Positions 19,618 through 30,701 are shown, counted from the stretch's first letter. The stretch is DNA of 64,000 nt from Auanema rhodensis (GCA_964057225.1 OZ059898.1:9486001-9550000); one strand, 5' to 3'. Notes: generated by a model not told the origin, from the sequence alone. A program made the numbers and translations.

Positions 19618-20082
19618 TTATTCAACAGTTATACAATACCACATTTTTATTTTCGAAGGTTTAAAAGATAGTTTAGGGCAGTTTTGTTTGTCGCTCGGCT
19701 CGTGTTGTGAATGTTCTCCGTCACTATTGCTGCGGCATCTTTTTGATTGGGTTGAATGTACAAACTCCTCAGCTTTTTCAAAGGGTTTGCTGGTATCATT
19801 TCCATCACCATCTTCACTATTCGTTCCATTATTATTATGAATACGCCGAATATGACGCTCACAATTGAATCTTGTTCCAAAAGTTTCACTACAATGAGGG
19901 CACAAACGTCTACGAACACCATCCAAATGTCCATATTTTTGAATAAAGTCAGCATTGCTGATATAATTGTTACATATGGGTTGAATCCCTGCATGTCTTT
20001 TCAAAACGTGATCACTAAAATGCTTGGTTGAAGAAAATATTTCCTTGCATGTACCACAATATTTGTTACATAAAAGTTCCAT
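19618..20082 (-). CDS. Maverick B C2H2 zinc-finger protein
   Basis: 154 aa from the Met at 20082 (MELLCNKYCGTC; the open frame extends to 20112). Two C2H2 fingers: CGTCKEIF...HVLKRH and CPHCSETF...HIRRIH. The C-terminal half is acidic, Ser-rich and disordered-looking. It converges on the minor capsid gene with only 5 nt between stops. Probably a DNA- or RNA-binding regulator of the element; the target is unknown. Confidence 0.75.
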   Translation of the reverse strand: MELLCNKYCGTCKEIFSSTKHFSDHVLKRHAGIQPICNNYISNADFIQKYGHLDGVRRRLCPHCSETFGTRFNCERHIRRIHNNNGTNSEDGDGNDTSKPFEKAEEFVHSTQSKRCRSNSDGEHSQHEPSDKQNCPKLSFKPSKIKMWYCITVE

Positions 20083-20123
20083 TAGAGGAAAATGAAAAAC
20101 GACCACACGCAATCAACCCACTT

Positions 20124-20330
20124 TTATATAATGAGCAATAATATGACTAGTGTTGTACAAAAGCCCAATCCCAATGCTATACCTTTAATAAATGGCACTG
20201 AAATACATTTCAACATTCTCCTGTATAAAGGCGCTGGTTTAGATTGCTCCAACGTGTATTTGACACATAATTCACAGTGACAAGGAATATTCATAACTGA
20301 CCACGTAATGTAGCAGGTTATTAATGACAA
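20124..20330 (-). CDS. Maverick B small membrane protein (putative)
   Basis: 68 aa, starting 5 nt after the protease stop on the same strand, which fits operon-like packing. Four cysteines in the N-terminal third and a C-terminal hydrophobic helix of about 18 residues (IALGLGF...LLLII), so a tail-anchored membrane protein is possible. The opposite strand holds a 48-codon ORF (20134-20280) that is less convincing. No homology recognised. Confidence 0.45.
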   Translation of the reverse strand: MSLITCYITWSVMNIPCHCELCVKYTLEQSKPAPLYRRMLKCISVPFIKGIALGLGFCTTLVILLLII

Positions 20331-20335
20331 ATTTC

Positions 20336-20791
20336 TTATATAGTAGCCAATTTATAGTCGAATACTTTATGCATAAACGCTTTAATAAAGACATCATCAT
20401 TTTTCAATAGTTTAAAAAATGAACAAATGCTTTCAAATGAATTACCAGCCGACAACATTAGTATTACAAATACCACGTAGCCACCACAAGTGTATTCAAT
20501 TATACGTTGTGGTTTGCAAGTATTAATTTTTACCTTTTTATATTTGGCCAGATAATTTTGAATGTACTTGTTCATTTTATATCCCAAGCTACAGAAAAAA
20601 TAGGCTTGCTTGTTACGGACAAAGATGACCTGCCAATGTGTGCCTGGCTTATCATGTGTGTCAGTATTTACGACAAGTGCAAAGTTTTTACGACGCGTTT
20701 TGGGTAGAGTATCAGCGCTATATACACCGAGGAATAGTTTCCGAGTGCTGGGTACAGATTGCAATAGTGATACTATTTCAGACGAATACAT
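20336..20791 (-). CDS. Maverick B adenovirus-type maturation cysteine protease
   Basis: 151 aa from the Met at 20791 (MYSSEIVSLL); the open frame reaches 20878 but would overlap the divergent gene. The catalytic His is in PGTHWQVIFV and the nucleophile Cys in TCGGYVVFV, the Ulp1/adenain arrangement. It should cleave capsid precursors during particle maturation. The divergent neighbour at 20843 is a likely substrate or cofactor. Confidence 0.9.
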   Translation of the reverse strand: MYSSEIVSLLQSVPSTRKLFLGVYSADTLPKTRRKNFALVVNTDTHDKPGTHWQVIFVRNKQAYFFCSLGYKMNKYIQNYLAKYKKVKINTCKPQRIIEYTCGGYVVFVILMLSAGNSFESICSFFKLLKNDDVFIKAFMHKVFDYKLATI

Positions 20792-20842
20792 TTTAGTAGA
20801 ATGATCTAGTGTAACTTTTGTATTGCGCGCGTGCGGTTCGAT

Positions 20843-21295
20843 ATGCCGCACCTCCTTTTGGATGTCAACTCTATTCAATGGACAACACTTTTAAATCAAC
20901 AAATGGGTGGCGCCCCATTTAGCGGAATGATGTTTCAACATGGAATGCAGAGGGGTCATGGTTTGGGTGGTATTTTGGCAACTTTGGCATCATTTCTACC
21001 ACGCATCATTCAATCACCTATAGCCCAAAATCTCATCAATGCCGGAAGAAACGCCTTATCCAGTGCTGTAAGCAATAGTCCAGTTGTAAATTCACCTCTT
21101 GGCGGACAGTTGCTGAAAACTGGTAATGAAATTGTCGATGGGGTGCTGAAAGGCGATAATATCAAGGAAACTCTTAAAACAGCCGGCCGACAAGCTATAC
21201 GAGATCTTACCGGCTTGGGCAAACGGCGACGACGCAAAACCACAAAACCTCATAAGCGGTTGTGCATCACTCGTGAGCGGTCGTTTCACATTTAA
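20843..21295 (+). CDS. Maverick B pVI/pX-like minor structural protein
   Basis: About 150 aa, start at the ATG of MPHLLLDV (the open frame begins at 20831). A glycine-rich amphipathic region (GGAPFSGMMF, GHGLGGILA) is followed by a helical part and a basic tail (GKRRRRKTTK). This is the usual layout of adenovirus pVI/pX-like proteins next to Polinton capsid genes: capsid-internal, DNA- or membrane-binding, cleaved by the protease. The stop abuts the major capsid ATG directly. Confidence 0.72.
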   Translation: MPHLLLDVNSIQWTTLLNQQMGGAPFSGMMFQHGMQRGHGLGGILATLASFLPRIIQSPIAQNLINAGRNALSSAVSNSPVVNSPLGGQLLKTGNEIVDGVLKGDNIKETLKTAGRQAIRDLTGLGKRRRRKTTKPHKRLCITRERSFHI

Positions 21296-22630
21296 ATGGC
21301 TAAATTGATAGATTCAAAATCAGCACAAGCCCTTTTACCTAATATCAACTATGGTGAAATACCTGCGTCGGCATTAGGTGTTGAATCCACTCGTACTGTA
21401 CAAGTCCCTTTGAAAAATACTTTTCTTCCTCAAGGACCATGGGAATTTGTTATAGCTCAAAATTCCAAATCATTCCTCAATCTGAGAAGATGTTGGTTGA
21501 ATGTAAAATTTAAAATTGTAACCACAAACGGTGATCCAGTACCAGACAACCTTGTTTTTGCACCATGTCAACAATTTGCTGCCAGTTTAATACATTCGTA
21601 TCATTTGAAAATTGGCGATGTTAGCGTGTATGACTCTACCGTGAATCATGCCTATAAAACATATATCGAGAATATTTTAATGTATAGCAACGATGTTAAA
21701 GAGAGCAAACTTGCCATATCAGGCTATTATGCTGATAGATATATAGATAATGCATCCAGTGCTGGATTTAGAACGCGTCAAACGCTTGTAAAAAATGGCA
21801 TATTGTGTGAGATGGCTGCTCCCGTCAGTATCGACCTATTTAATCAAGAGCGACTGTTTGTAAACTATTCAAAAATGGAGCTAACTGCATATCCAAACCG
21901 TGATAACTTTTTAATTGACACTCTAGGCTGGAATAATGAAAACAAGGATACTACATTAAAGGAGGAGTTACCAAATTTGAAAGTAGATATCAGCGATGTA
22001 CATTTGCTCATTCAAGAGTTTGATCTAAACGCTGGATTAGCTATGGCTATAGAAGATAAACTCGCAAAGGATCGAATACACTACCCCATGACATCAGTGA
22101 AAATGCGCTCTTATTTCATAGAAGGAGGCCGCTTGGATTCACCTAATAATATATTATTCACGTCTCATACACCAAAACGTGTTGTAGTAGGTCTTGTCGG
22201 CGCACACGCTTATAATGGTACTTTTAAACATTCGCCATTCAACTTTAAACCGTTTGATTTGAAAAATATATACTTGACGCTCAACAATAGGGTAATACCT
22301 ACCCGTCCTTATAATTTAGAATGGCGATCTTCCTATGCCACAGCATATATTGACATGCTCGAAGGTTTGGGACTTGGTCGTACAGATTCATCCAATGGTA
22401 TTACACCAGCAATGTATAAAGCTGGTTTCACATTTTTTGTATTTGATATTTCTCCTACTGTGCATTCGTCAGAGTTATTTGATGTTATACGACAAGGTAA
22501 TGTAGCCTTGAAATTGGAATTTGGTCAACAAACGCCGCAAGAGGGCTTATATGCAATTGTTTATGCAGAGTATGACTCTATTCTTTCAATTGACAACAAT
22601 CGTGCTCCATATATTGATACCAGTTCGTAA
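21296..22630 (+). CDS. Maverick B major capsid protein (double jelly roll)
   Basis: 444 aa, within the usual Polinton capsid length. Conserved landmarks: VPLKNTFLPQ near residue 38, a charged segment SKSFLNLRRCWL, the aromatic-rich middle FLIDTLGWNNE, and the C-terminal YNLEWRSSYATAYI and FTFFVFDISP blocks. It would build the hexon-like trimers. It starts on the base after the pVI/pX-like stop. No lesion seen. Confidence 0.9.
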   Translation: MAKLIDSKSAQALLPNINYGEIPASALGVESTRTVQVPLKNTFLPQGPWEFVIAQNSKSFLNLRRCWLNVKFKIVTTNGDPVPDNLVFAPCQQFAASLIHSYHLKIGDVSVYDSTVNHAYKTYIENILMYSNDVKESKLAISGYYADRYIDNASSAGFRTRQTLVKNGILCEMAAPVSIDLFNQERLFVNYSKMELTAYPNRDNFLIDTLGWNNENKDTTLKEELPNLKVDISDVHLLIQEFDLNAGLAMAIEDKLAKDRIHYPMTSVKMRSYFIEGGRLDSPNNILFTSHTPKRVVVGLVGAHAYNGTFKHSPFNFKPFDLKNIYLTLNNRVIPTRPYNLEWRSSYATAYIDMLEGLGLGRTDSSNGITPAMYKAGFTFFVFDISPTVHSSELFDVIRQGNVALKLEFGQQTPQEGLYAIVYAEYDSILSIDNNRAPYIDTSS

Positions 22631-22774
22631 TGTATGTAATAAATTCTTTAAAAGATTTAAGAATAAAATTTATTAATACCACTATTTTTAAAAATAAATA
22701 CATGTACAATGATAAAATTTTATAAATACAAATATATACAAGATAAAAATTTATAAATTCAAATATATTAAAAC
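22631..22774. terminator. Convergent 3' ends of major capsid and polymerase genes
   Basis: About 140 bp of AT-rich sequence with AATAAA-type signals on both strands (AATAAATTC, AAGAATAAAATTT, and complements). It probably serves as polyadenylation sites for both genes. Confidence 0.5.
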
Positions 22775-25700
22775 TTATTCACAATAACCGTAGGGTAAAG
22801 TACTATAATCTTGTAGATAACAAAGTTTATCCATTACGACTTTAGTACTTTTTGTCATATCCATTGTGGATATGGCACCGAGTTGCCTCTTTAACAATGT
22901 CGTATTGGTTTTTAAAACCAATTTCTCTCCATCCACAACGAGTCCGCGAACCAGTCGCTCCATACTTTCAAAGTTTACCACTGATGCTGCCGTGTGGTCC
23001 AACGTCTGAAAATTATAAAATTATTTGAAAAGTCAAAGCTCGTACTTACCACTCCCTTTGCCTTTGTTACATATTTCACATCACCAGCTGCATTTACAAG
23101 TTTATAACTATAAACTTTTGCTGCTGGTGACACAAACTTGGTCATTGACCAACCATCGGGTATTTCAGAGGTTAGTTTACCTAACCATTCACCCTTCATA
23201 TCCTCAATTGGATCTGGCTCATCCAGGCACCTTTGATAAATTAGAGAATCCGTGTCTAAATAATGTAAGTTTAAATTGAATACAAAGTATAAAATTACCT
23301 GTATACACCAAATTCTTTCCAATTTTCTCCATTGCCTTATACAATAGTAGCCTTGCATGAGCGGTTGTATAGGCCGCAATAGCTACATTTGTAAAAGGCG
23401 GTGGCGCCAAATGTGAATCCTCTGGTACTGTTGTGCAGTACGCAACATTATCCACAATTTTGAACCCAGTGAGTTCCCTTGCAGGATCAGTAATGATCCT
23501 ACCAATTTCTGGGTCCTCAACACCAATAATCTTGGTTTGGGCTTTATCAGGTCTTTGACCCATTTTACCCCAGACACTATAAGCAAATTTGTAATGTATT
23601 GTTTTTAAAAAGTTTACAAACCTACTTAGCTGCAGTTTGGCAATGCTACGCATGGCAGCATTCTTTTCAATTTTATTGCTCTCCAGAGCAACACCAGTGT
23701 TCTCCTCGTGCTCTTGGAGATATATTACCTGTAAAATTCTATTTAATGTGATACTTTTATTAAAACATACCTTTTCTTCCTCTGTCATGTTTGGCTTTGG
23801 CCAGCCCGACGCCTCTTGTTTAATTTTTATGTACTTTTGTACAAATTCTTTAAACAGGCCGCCTTGTTGCCATTCTTCCCAGTGCCACACCTCATGCACA
23901 TTAAGCACTTTATAGCCACGTTGTATGGCACACTCGAGCTCAACATGTGTCACAGTTAGATGCAGCTTTCTAGCATTTACATCATTTTGGTGCTCACATG
24001 CTACATTTTTACTCTTGACTGCACAAGTGCGGCAGTTTGTAAAAATTAATTTACCGCCAATACGTGTGCCTAATACAGGGTACAGCAAATTTGTGGGTGC
24101 AAGCACGTCACATTTTACTAGCCCCTTGTATGGGCAACATGTCTCAAAGCTTTTGAAACTCTCAGTAATAACTTTGGGATTACCTACAGGGTAATAGGCA
24201 TCAAAAGCGGTGACATATGGATATAGTGAACAAAAGTCCACATACTCGAGCGAGTATCTATCCGAAGCTTGTGCCAAAAGCTTATATGTCTGGGTGCGGC
24301 CACCGATAAAGGCATCTCTAGGTGCCAAGCGTGTAACAACATTTGTTTCACGCATAAATTTCGCCATTTCTTCATTGGCCGAAATTTGAGCATTAATTTC
24401 GTGCTCCCACACTGTGGTAACACTAATGCCTTGGCTTTGAATTGCTTCAAGCCTTTTCATGGTTTTATCATAAACCTAAATTTTAAAAGTTAAAATGATT
24501 AAAAAAGTCACAATTACCTCTTCCATTGTTTCACCATTTCTGCCTGGTGCTATAGCGCTCTTGTTGGTGCACTGGGGGCAACCATGGTAAATACAACCAT
24601 TAATCTACAAAAATTTGAATTTTTTACATTTATCACAAATTACTCACCTCATAGCCATGATTGGCAACGGGGTCATAAGCATCGAGTAGATAGCGATGGT
24701 CATCTACTCTCACTGCAAATTCACCACCATTAAGCTTATGCATTAATGGGCGGCCCAATCCTTGTTCTAGCCATTTTATATACTTTATGGCTATTATACT
24801 CTGCTTTTGACCGGCATAATAACCAGTCTCGGGCAGAATACCCACTTGGTTCTCTTTAATGTGGTTCATTTTCAACTGTAATATAATAGTTTTGAAAATG
24901 CTTGTATTTTAAAAAACTTGCCTGGAATAAAGAGAAACTGGCAAATGTCATACATTGTATGACAGGGTTCCAGCCAGTGGTGGCGGTTGCCAACTTCATG
25001 TAAACTTTCATACAGTTGGTTAAAATACGGACATCTGTCCTACAATATTCCAAAAGCTCTTCATCAAAATCAAACGCTCTTTGATTACGCTCTTCATACC
25101 AAATATCGAATGAAGCTAGGTCTTCTGCTTTCATTCTAGCAGTACAATAGTACTGTTTTGGTGGTAAAGATGGTAACACTTTGCCATAATTTATTGGGTG
25201 ATTATAGAGGTAAGGAAACTGTCCTTTACTCATATCAGGTACACCAAATGCCTTGGGTAACGCTGATAGGGGTAAAGGCACTAATAAATAACTATCTTTA
25301 AAATATAAATGATTAAATTTTTGACCTCTTAAAGGCTTGACAACCATGCTTATAATCTTGGTCCCATTTAAAATTGGATCAGGATATATTCCACGGTTTA
25401 TCAGCCTAGACACCAAGAAATGTATGTCAAAGCGTGAACCATTATGCGCAATCAAAATTGCATTATCATTCTCAACAGAGTTGAGTAACCAATCAAGGAA
25501 ACGATCTGTTACAGACCATTCACTATCACCTTGTTGGTACCCAAAATGGCCCTCCTTGGTTGTGCATTTTTCGCATGAATTGGCGTCTATACAACTTTCA
25601 CAAAATTTGTTATACACAACCATATTGGGCCATTGTTCATCTGCATATTCATGAACATTTGTACCGCTTTTTAACACAACCGTTTCAAAGTCATAGAAAA

Positions 25701-27978
25701 TAATCTTAAACAAGTAAGCATTACACTTGTAAAGATGTAAAATACAAACCTTGTATTTTTCTTGCCTCTTTTTTAACTGATCCTTCTTCTTGTCGTTAGG
25801 TGGTACCCAACAACAAGAATGATCTTCAGGCTTTGTTTGCCCACACTTTTTGCAAAATTTCTCATTGCAATTGTGCGGTCTATCAGCACGTACTCTGTGA
25901 TAATGATCACAGTTTTCACATGTCTGAATTTAGTCTTGTTAAATTTTATATATATTTTTTAAATTACCTTAAACATTCGACATGTTTTTCTGATATGCCT
26001 GTCAAAGCATTGACGAGTTTTGAACAAAACTCTACAACTATCACATCTTATGCTACTCTCAACCACATTTTCCATCGAATTACATTTTAAGGTGTGGCAT
26101 TTCTTACACTTGGCTTTACATCTATGCAACACTGTTTTGTAAGATAATTTACAGTGTTGGCATATAATACCATCAAAAATCTGTGATCTACTACAAGTAG
26201 TAATACAGTCATAATGATTATTTCGGTAGCCTAGTGTTACCACTTTGCTAGCCGTTTCATTAAAGATACGCTGAATAGCGTACATACGCTGTCCAGGTGG
26301 CCTAGCGTATACTACAAACTTATAGTCTGTATTACAACTTGCAATAATATTTAAATGGTTCAAATTATAATTTGGTAAATGTACAGAAATACCACACCTA
26401 TTTAATAAATTGATATGATGTGGTTGATTTGGCAACAAGATGTAGTTGCGACGAAGATTTTGTATCCTCCGCTTTTCAACAACATCTTCTGCTGCCTCTT
26501 CATCGGCTTTCCACATTCCCACGACTGCTGCTCTAGCCAGGCAATGTGTATCAGTGTTCTCAATTGTGCCAGGTATTTTGAGTTCGGCATCAAAATAGAA
26601 ACCAACTCTACCTTCACCAGGCATCAGGCTTGGCTGCACCGGTCTTTCATCAAACACATACATTTCAATGTTCATTGCCTGGCTAATTACAGCCTCTCGC
26701 TTTGATTGCTGTACCTTGCTGATGGCATTCATGATGGCAACGCCATCCAAATGCTCCCTTCTACGGAAATCCATAAATATGGATCCCTTTTCAAAGGATG
26801 GGTGCTCTATTGATAAACAAAATAGTGCTTTTTGTTTATCTGGCACACCACTTTCAGCAAGGCACCGATCAAGAAACTCATTAAATAGCCGCGGCATGAC
26901 AACATGCATTGGCTCATTAATGGCTTCCAAATGTGGGAACGTGAGCGATCTAACGACCACGTTGGTGAACCGACCAGTTCGTTTTATGCGTCGGTGTGAC
27001 CACTATAATACATATTTTTTATAATGGTTATACGCTTTTAATTTAAATATAAATAATTTTTGTTTATAACTTTTAATAAATTTACTTTTCTTTAAATTAT
27101 TTTTATTAATGTTTAAAAATAAATGGCATTTGATTTTTAAATATAAAGTTTTTTTTTTTTCAACTTTGAAAAAACTTTTATAAACATTTGTTAATGTTAA
27201 AAAATAAATGAAAAGGTCAAGATTGTGTTTTATTATTTTACTAGTTCAAAATGTTTGAAATATTTATAATTTGTAAGAATTCAAAATTGGTTGAAAGAAA
27301 GATAGATAGTGAGATGAAATGTAAAGATTTTAAAATGAATGCTGTTCAAAAGAATGAATATGTAAATTTCAAAATACTTGCAATTTGTTTGATAAAAGAT
27401 ATAGATTGAGATGAAATGTAAAGATGAGAGAGAGAGAATTTTATGAATGCAATTGAAAAAGAGAAATAAATTTCAAAATGTTTTCAAAATATGCAACTGG
27501 AGCAAGAGAAAATTTCATGTTTCAAAAGATATATTATGAAATGATATGTAAATAAAAGATCGCACCTCTATTTTACAGACATTGTTGAAAACCGCTCCAT
27601 ATCCGACTTGCCCTCCACTGGTTGATGGGGTAGCGGGATCCCATTCTCTTAAAAAGAAAAAACTAATTGTTATAATTTTTAATATCGCTTACTCATCACT
27701 GTCATCCAAGGTTATTACTTCAATAACCCTTGATGATGAGGGCCCACTGTTAAAAGTGGGTGATGTGGGCTCACAGAGCTCGATCCCACCAGCCTCGGTA
27801 AACTTTATACGTTTACTAAAAAACAAAATATATATAAAGATTCAAAATATTGTTAAATTACCTGAGCTGATTAATCTCTTCATAATCAAATCCTAGCTCT
27901 TCACATAAACGTTTATAACTGAAAAAAGAAAAAGTTTACAAACAAATAAACAAAAAGACACAACCTATTAGCAGCCAT
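22775..27978 (-). CDS. Maverick B protein-primed DNA polymerase B, 14 exons
   Basis: Exons (high to low): 27965-27978, 27862-27918, 27693-27815, 27566-27647, 25968-27002, 25750-25923, 24922-25704, 24648-24875, 24518-24604, 23771-24475, 23622-23728, 23299-23576, 23050-23255, 22775-23005; total 4110 nt, 1369 aa, phases consistent throughout. The N-terminal region ends in a Cys/His cluster (exons at 26.1 and 25.8 kb). The exonuclease has YDFET, NGSRFD and YCRTD. The polymerase has YVDFCSLYP (motif A), KLQLSS then VWGKMGQR (motif B, across an intron), YTDTDS (motif C, also split by an intron) and the KAKGV thumb motif. The intron after 24922 is GC-AG. It replicates element DNA from a protein primer. 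Confidence 0.9.
27003..27565 (-). other. Long intron of the polymerase gene
   Basis: At 563 bp it is over ten times the other introns. It is AT-rich and contains two copies of a GATGAAATGTAAAGAT motif about 100 bp apart (27312 and 27410). No ORF. It could hold regulatory sequence or the debris of an insertion. Confidence 0.55.
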
Positions 27979-28175
27979 TGTACCTTGATATAATGAATAT
28001 ATCAGTCTACACATTGCTGTTGGCATTGTAATTTGTTATGTAACATGGATTTGGGTACAGCTGTCAAAACTAGCAGTTGCGATAAACTTTAAAATAAATA
28101 AGCTTATTGAATACATCTGTTTTTATTGTCCCCATCGGATTAATTTTTGTTATTAGTTCTTATTAAATTAACTTC
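27979..28175 (-). promoter_or_regulatory. Presumed promoter region of the polymerase gene
   Basis: The unique stretch between the polymerase ATG and the right TIR. No clear TATA box; no ORF. Role inferred from position only. Confidence 0.35.
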
Positions 28176-29038
28176 ATGCGTTTCATTGAGGTCAGCGCAA
28201 CTGTTTGTTAATCTTATTGTATTTACCTTCAATGTGTGCTCTATTTAGTTATTGTATTGTTATATTAGTAAAATAAAGTTTAAAACTAATCTTTTATTAT
28301 AATTTGAAACCTTTACTTGTTAGAATAAATATAATTAATAACAATTTGTAATTTCAAAAATTAATAATTTAATGTCATTCTTATCGAATTAACTTTCGAT
28401 ATGTGTTTCATTAAATTTTGGTATTTTATATCGTTCTTATCGAATTAACCTTCGATATGTGTTCCATTAAATTTTGGTATTTCATATCGTTCTTATCGAA
28501 TTAACTTTCGATATGTGTTCCATTGAATTACCCATAACAAGTACGGTGAACAAAATTATCTACATGCAAAAATTTTATTGATCTTTAAAAATACAAATAA
28601 AATAGTACAAACACAATACAATAAAAAATAAACAAAATAAGTAAACAAGCATTATTAATAAATTTAATAAATAAATAAAATTTAAAAAACAAATTCATAT
28701 ATTTAAAATTTAAATATAATTTAAATATTTAAAATTAAGATTTTTATTTTTACTTAATATATTTAAAAATAATTAAAAATATATACATACATTTGAAAAA
28801 GCATATTTAAATTTGATTTAAAAAAAAAAATCATGCTTTAAATCATGATTTTTAAATTTAAAAAAGGAGAATCCATGAACCATGATCCCAAAATATGATT
28901 TTAACAGCTGACGCTCAAAAATATGTTTTTGACAGCTGACGCCCCCAAAAGTATGTTTTTAGCAGCTGACGCCCCCAAAAGTATGTTTTTGACAGCTGTT
29001 TGGGGGCGTGGTTAGTAAATTTTGCACGGCTCTCTACT
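28176..29038 (-). repeat. Right terminal inverted repeat of Maverick B
   Basis: 863 bp, the reverse complement of the left TIR, with three 56-bp units, a shorter AT block and the four 31-bp units. It ends CGGCTCTCTACT, followed by the target duplication GTGGTC (29039-29044). Confidence 0.92.
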
Positions 29039-29667
29039 GTGGTCGTATTTTGTCAAATTTCAACTTTTTGTCTTGCGGTAAAACAACCCTCATAAAGCAC
29101 ATATGTGAAAATACTGAAAAGTTTTTCAACGTCCCCATTGATAGAATATTCTGGTTTAGTCAATGTGGGTCATCGTCAGGTGTACCAATAAATGATGAGC
29201 GTTTAATAATTATTCAAGGGCCTCCTGATCCTGATTTGATAAATGAACAAAAGGGAGTAAATACTATACTAGTGCTGGATGATTTGATGAACTTTTTTTC
29301 ATCGAATAAAGCAGCAAAGGAATTACTCAACAACATTTTTACAGTATGGGCTCATCACTGGAATTTGGCAGTGTTTAATCTTGTGCAAGCGGCATTTCAA
29401 CTGGACAGGACCAGTCGAATCAATAGTACATATATAATACTGATGAAAAGTCATTCAGATATATTACAAATACGTAATTGTCTGCAGCAATTATTTGGGC
29501 CACGTTTCAAAAATGCTCTAGAGGCGTATGATGATGCAATGTCTACTCCCTATAGTCATTTACTGATTGACAATCATCCTTTAACAAGTGAGAAGCAGCG
29601 TATACTATCTGATATAACAGCGGAGAACCCTATTGTTTATGTTGCCAGAAATGTGTTTAGTGTTTAA
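29039..29667 (+). pseudogene. Maverick A duplicated ATPase, N-terminus missing
   Basis: After the target duplication come about 30 bp of the 102-aa gene start, which then jump at 29074 into the ATPase at CGKTT and run to its normal stop. About the first 18 residues, including the first Gly of Walker A, are missing. Open in frame through the TIR end from 29008, but that fusion is accidental. It is closer in sequence to the Maverick B gene than to the first Maverick A copy at 12726. Confidence 0.82.
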
Positions 29668-29679
29668 AGTGCTTGTTCA

Positions 29680-29988
29680 ATGAGTGGTCGTATTTTGTCA
29701 AATTTCAACTTTTTGTCTTCTTGCGCCAAAACTCCTTGTTCTGTTTCCTCATTTTCTTTTGCACAAATTGAAATTATTGTTGAAATTGTATTTAATATTG
29801 TGAAAAATAATAATTTTCTTTTAACTAACAAGGAATATAAAACCCTCTTGCCCATATCTTCATTATTACGTCAAATAGCTTTGATACGCACACCGGAAAA
29901 GGCTAAATCATTATTGGCAACGCTTTCACACAAACAATTGAAAACAATAGTTACATGTGGTATTGCCTATTTTGGTTTTAAATCATGA
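29680..29988 (+). CDS. Maverick A 102-aa protein
   Basis: Identical at protein level to the Maverick B gene at 17707-18015; same spacing after the ATPase and same 4-nt overlap with the next gene. It contains the uninterrupted GTGGTC target site at 29688-29693. Function unknown. Confidence 0.72.
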   Translation: MSGRILSNFNFLSSCAKTPCSVSSFSFAQIEIIVEIVFNIVKNNNFLLTNKEYKTLLPISSLLRQIALIRTPEKAKSLLATLSHKQLKTIVTCGIAYFGFKS

Positions 29989-30701
29989 AGCTCAACCATA
30001 AATATCGACTAATTCCTGTCGACGAGGAAACAATTAATATAGACAAGTTTGATGCAGAGCTCAAGCTTTTACGAGAAAATAGAGCTATACCCGACTATAA
30101 AAAGGCTGAACTATACGAAGACTTGATTGCTCGTCTCAAAAACTATAGAGAAAGTATAGATGCGCCCATATCAGTACAAGTGGAAAATGTTGATCCACCT
30201 CTATTGCCAGAATACAAGTTGCCAAGAAAGTATAACAATTTGTGGGAGAAATTTCCAGAGGTGCGCACAAACAAGAATAACCAACTTGTGATTAATAATG
30301 AGGCTGTACCAAACACGAATATTACAAAAATTTTAGATTTTGTACTGGATAAAACAAAAACGGAGCCCAATGGATTTTCAGTCTTGTCAAAGTTTTTAGC
30401 CAGTAAAGGCGTATCTAGTTCTAACAAGAAACAAACTAGAAGAGAGTCGGCTGACAATGATTCAGTTGACGTTGTAACTAGAGCTGAACCGGCTGTTACA
30501 GACTTGGACTCTACTATATTACCTAGAACGCCTCGTCATCGTAAAGCTGTTATTCGATATTCACCATCACCGGTTCGTACACTCAAAAGTAAAAGGTCAA
30601 AGACTTTTGATACTGCCGCCGAATCATATTACACACCTCAGGCGGGAGAAACACAGAATGGCCAAGGTCGTAAAAGGTTCTACATTAGATTATGGAAATG
30701 A
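29985..30701 (+). CDS. Maverick A 238-aa protein
   Basis: Identical at protein level to 16994-17710. Charged N-terminal half, disordered Ser/Arg-rich C-terminal part. Function unknown. Overlaps the start of integrase by 44 nt. Confidence 0.72.
   Translation: MKLNHKYRLIPVDEETINIDKFDAELKLLRENRAIPDYKKAELYEDLIARLKNYRESIDAPISVQVENVDPPLLPEYKLPRKYNNLWEKFPEVRTNKNNQLVINNEAVPNTNITKILDFVLDKTKTEPNGFSVLSKFLASKGVSSSNKKQTRRESADNDSVDVVTRAEPAVTDLDSTILPRTPRHRKAVIRYSPSPVRTLKSKRSKTFDTAAESYYTPQAGETQNGQGRKRFYIRLWK

Larger units (their letters stand above)
13396..29038 (+). mobile_element. Complete Maverick/Polinton B (15,643 bp)
   Basis: Bounded by perfect outer inverted repeats (AGTAGAGAGCCGTGC...) and a 6-bp target duplication. 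It encodes integrase, ATPase, both capsid proteins, protease, DNA polymerase B and accessory genes, all without obvious lesions apart from a one-codon deletion in integrase. Where genes overlap with Maverick A they are identical or nearly so, so the family moved recently. Confidence 0.93.

Noticed and set aside
20134..20280. 48-codon plus-strand ORF opposite the small membrane ORF
   Set aside because: It is short, against the strand of the neighbouring cluster, and has no recognisable feature.
23025..25654. Several plus-strand ORFs opposite the polymerase
   Set aside because: They are antisense shadows of strongly supported coding exons, with no motifs of their own.
29008..29073. N-terminal extension of the second ATPase reading into the TIR
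   Set aside because: It is a fusion created by the Maverick B insertion and the duplication; the residues come from non-coding TIR and another gene.
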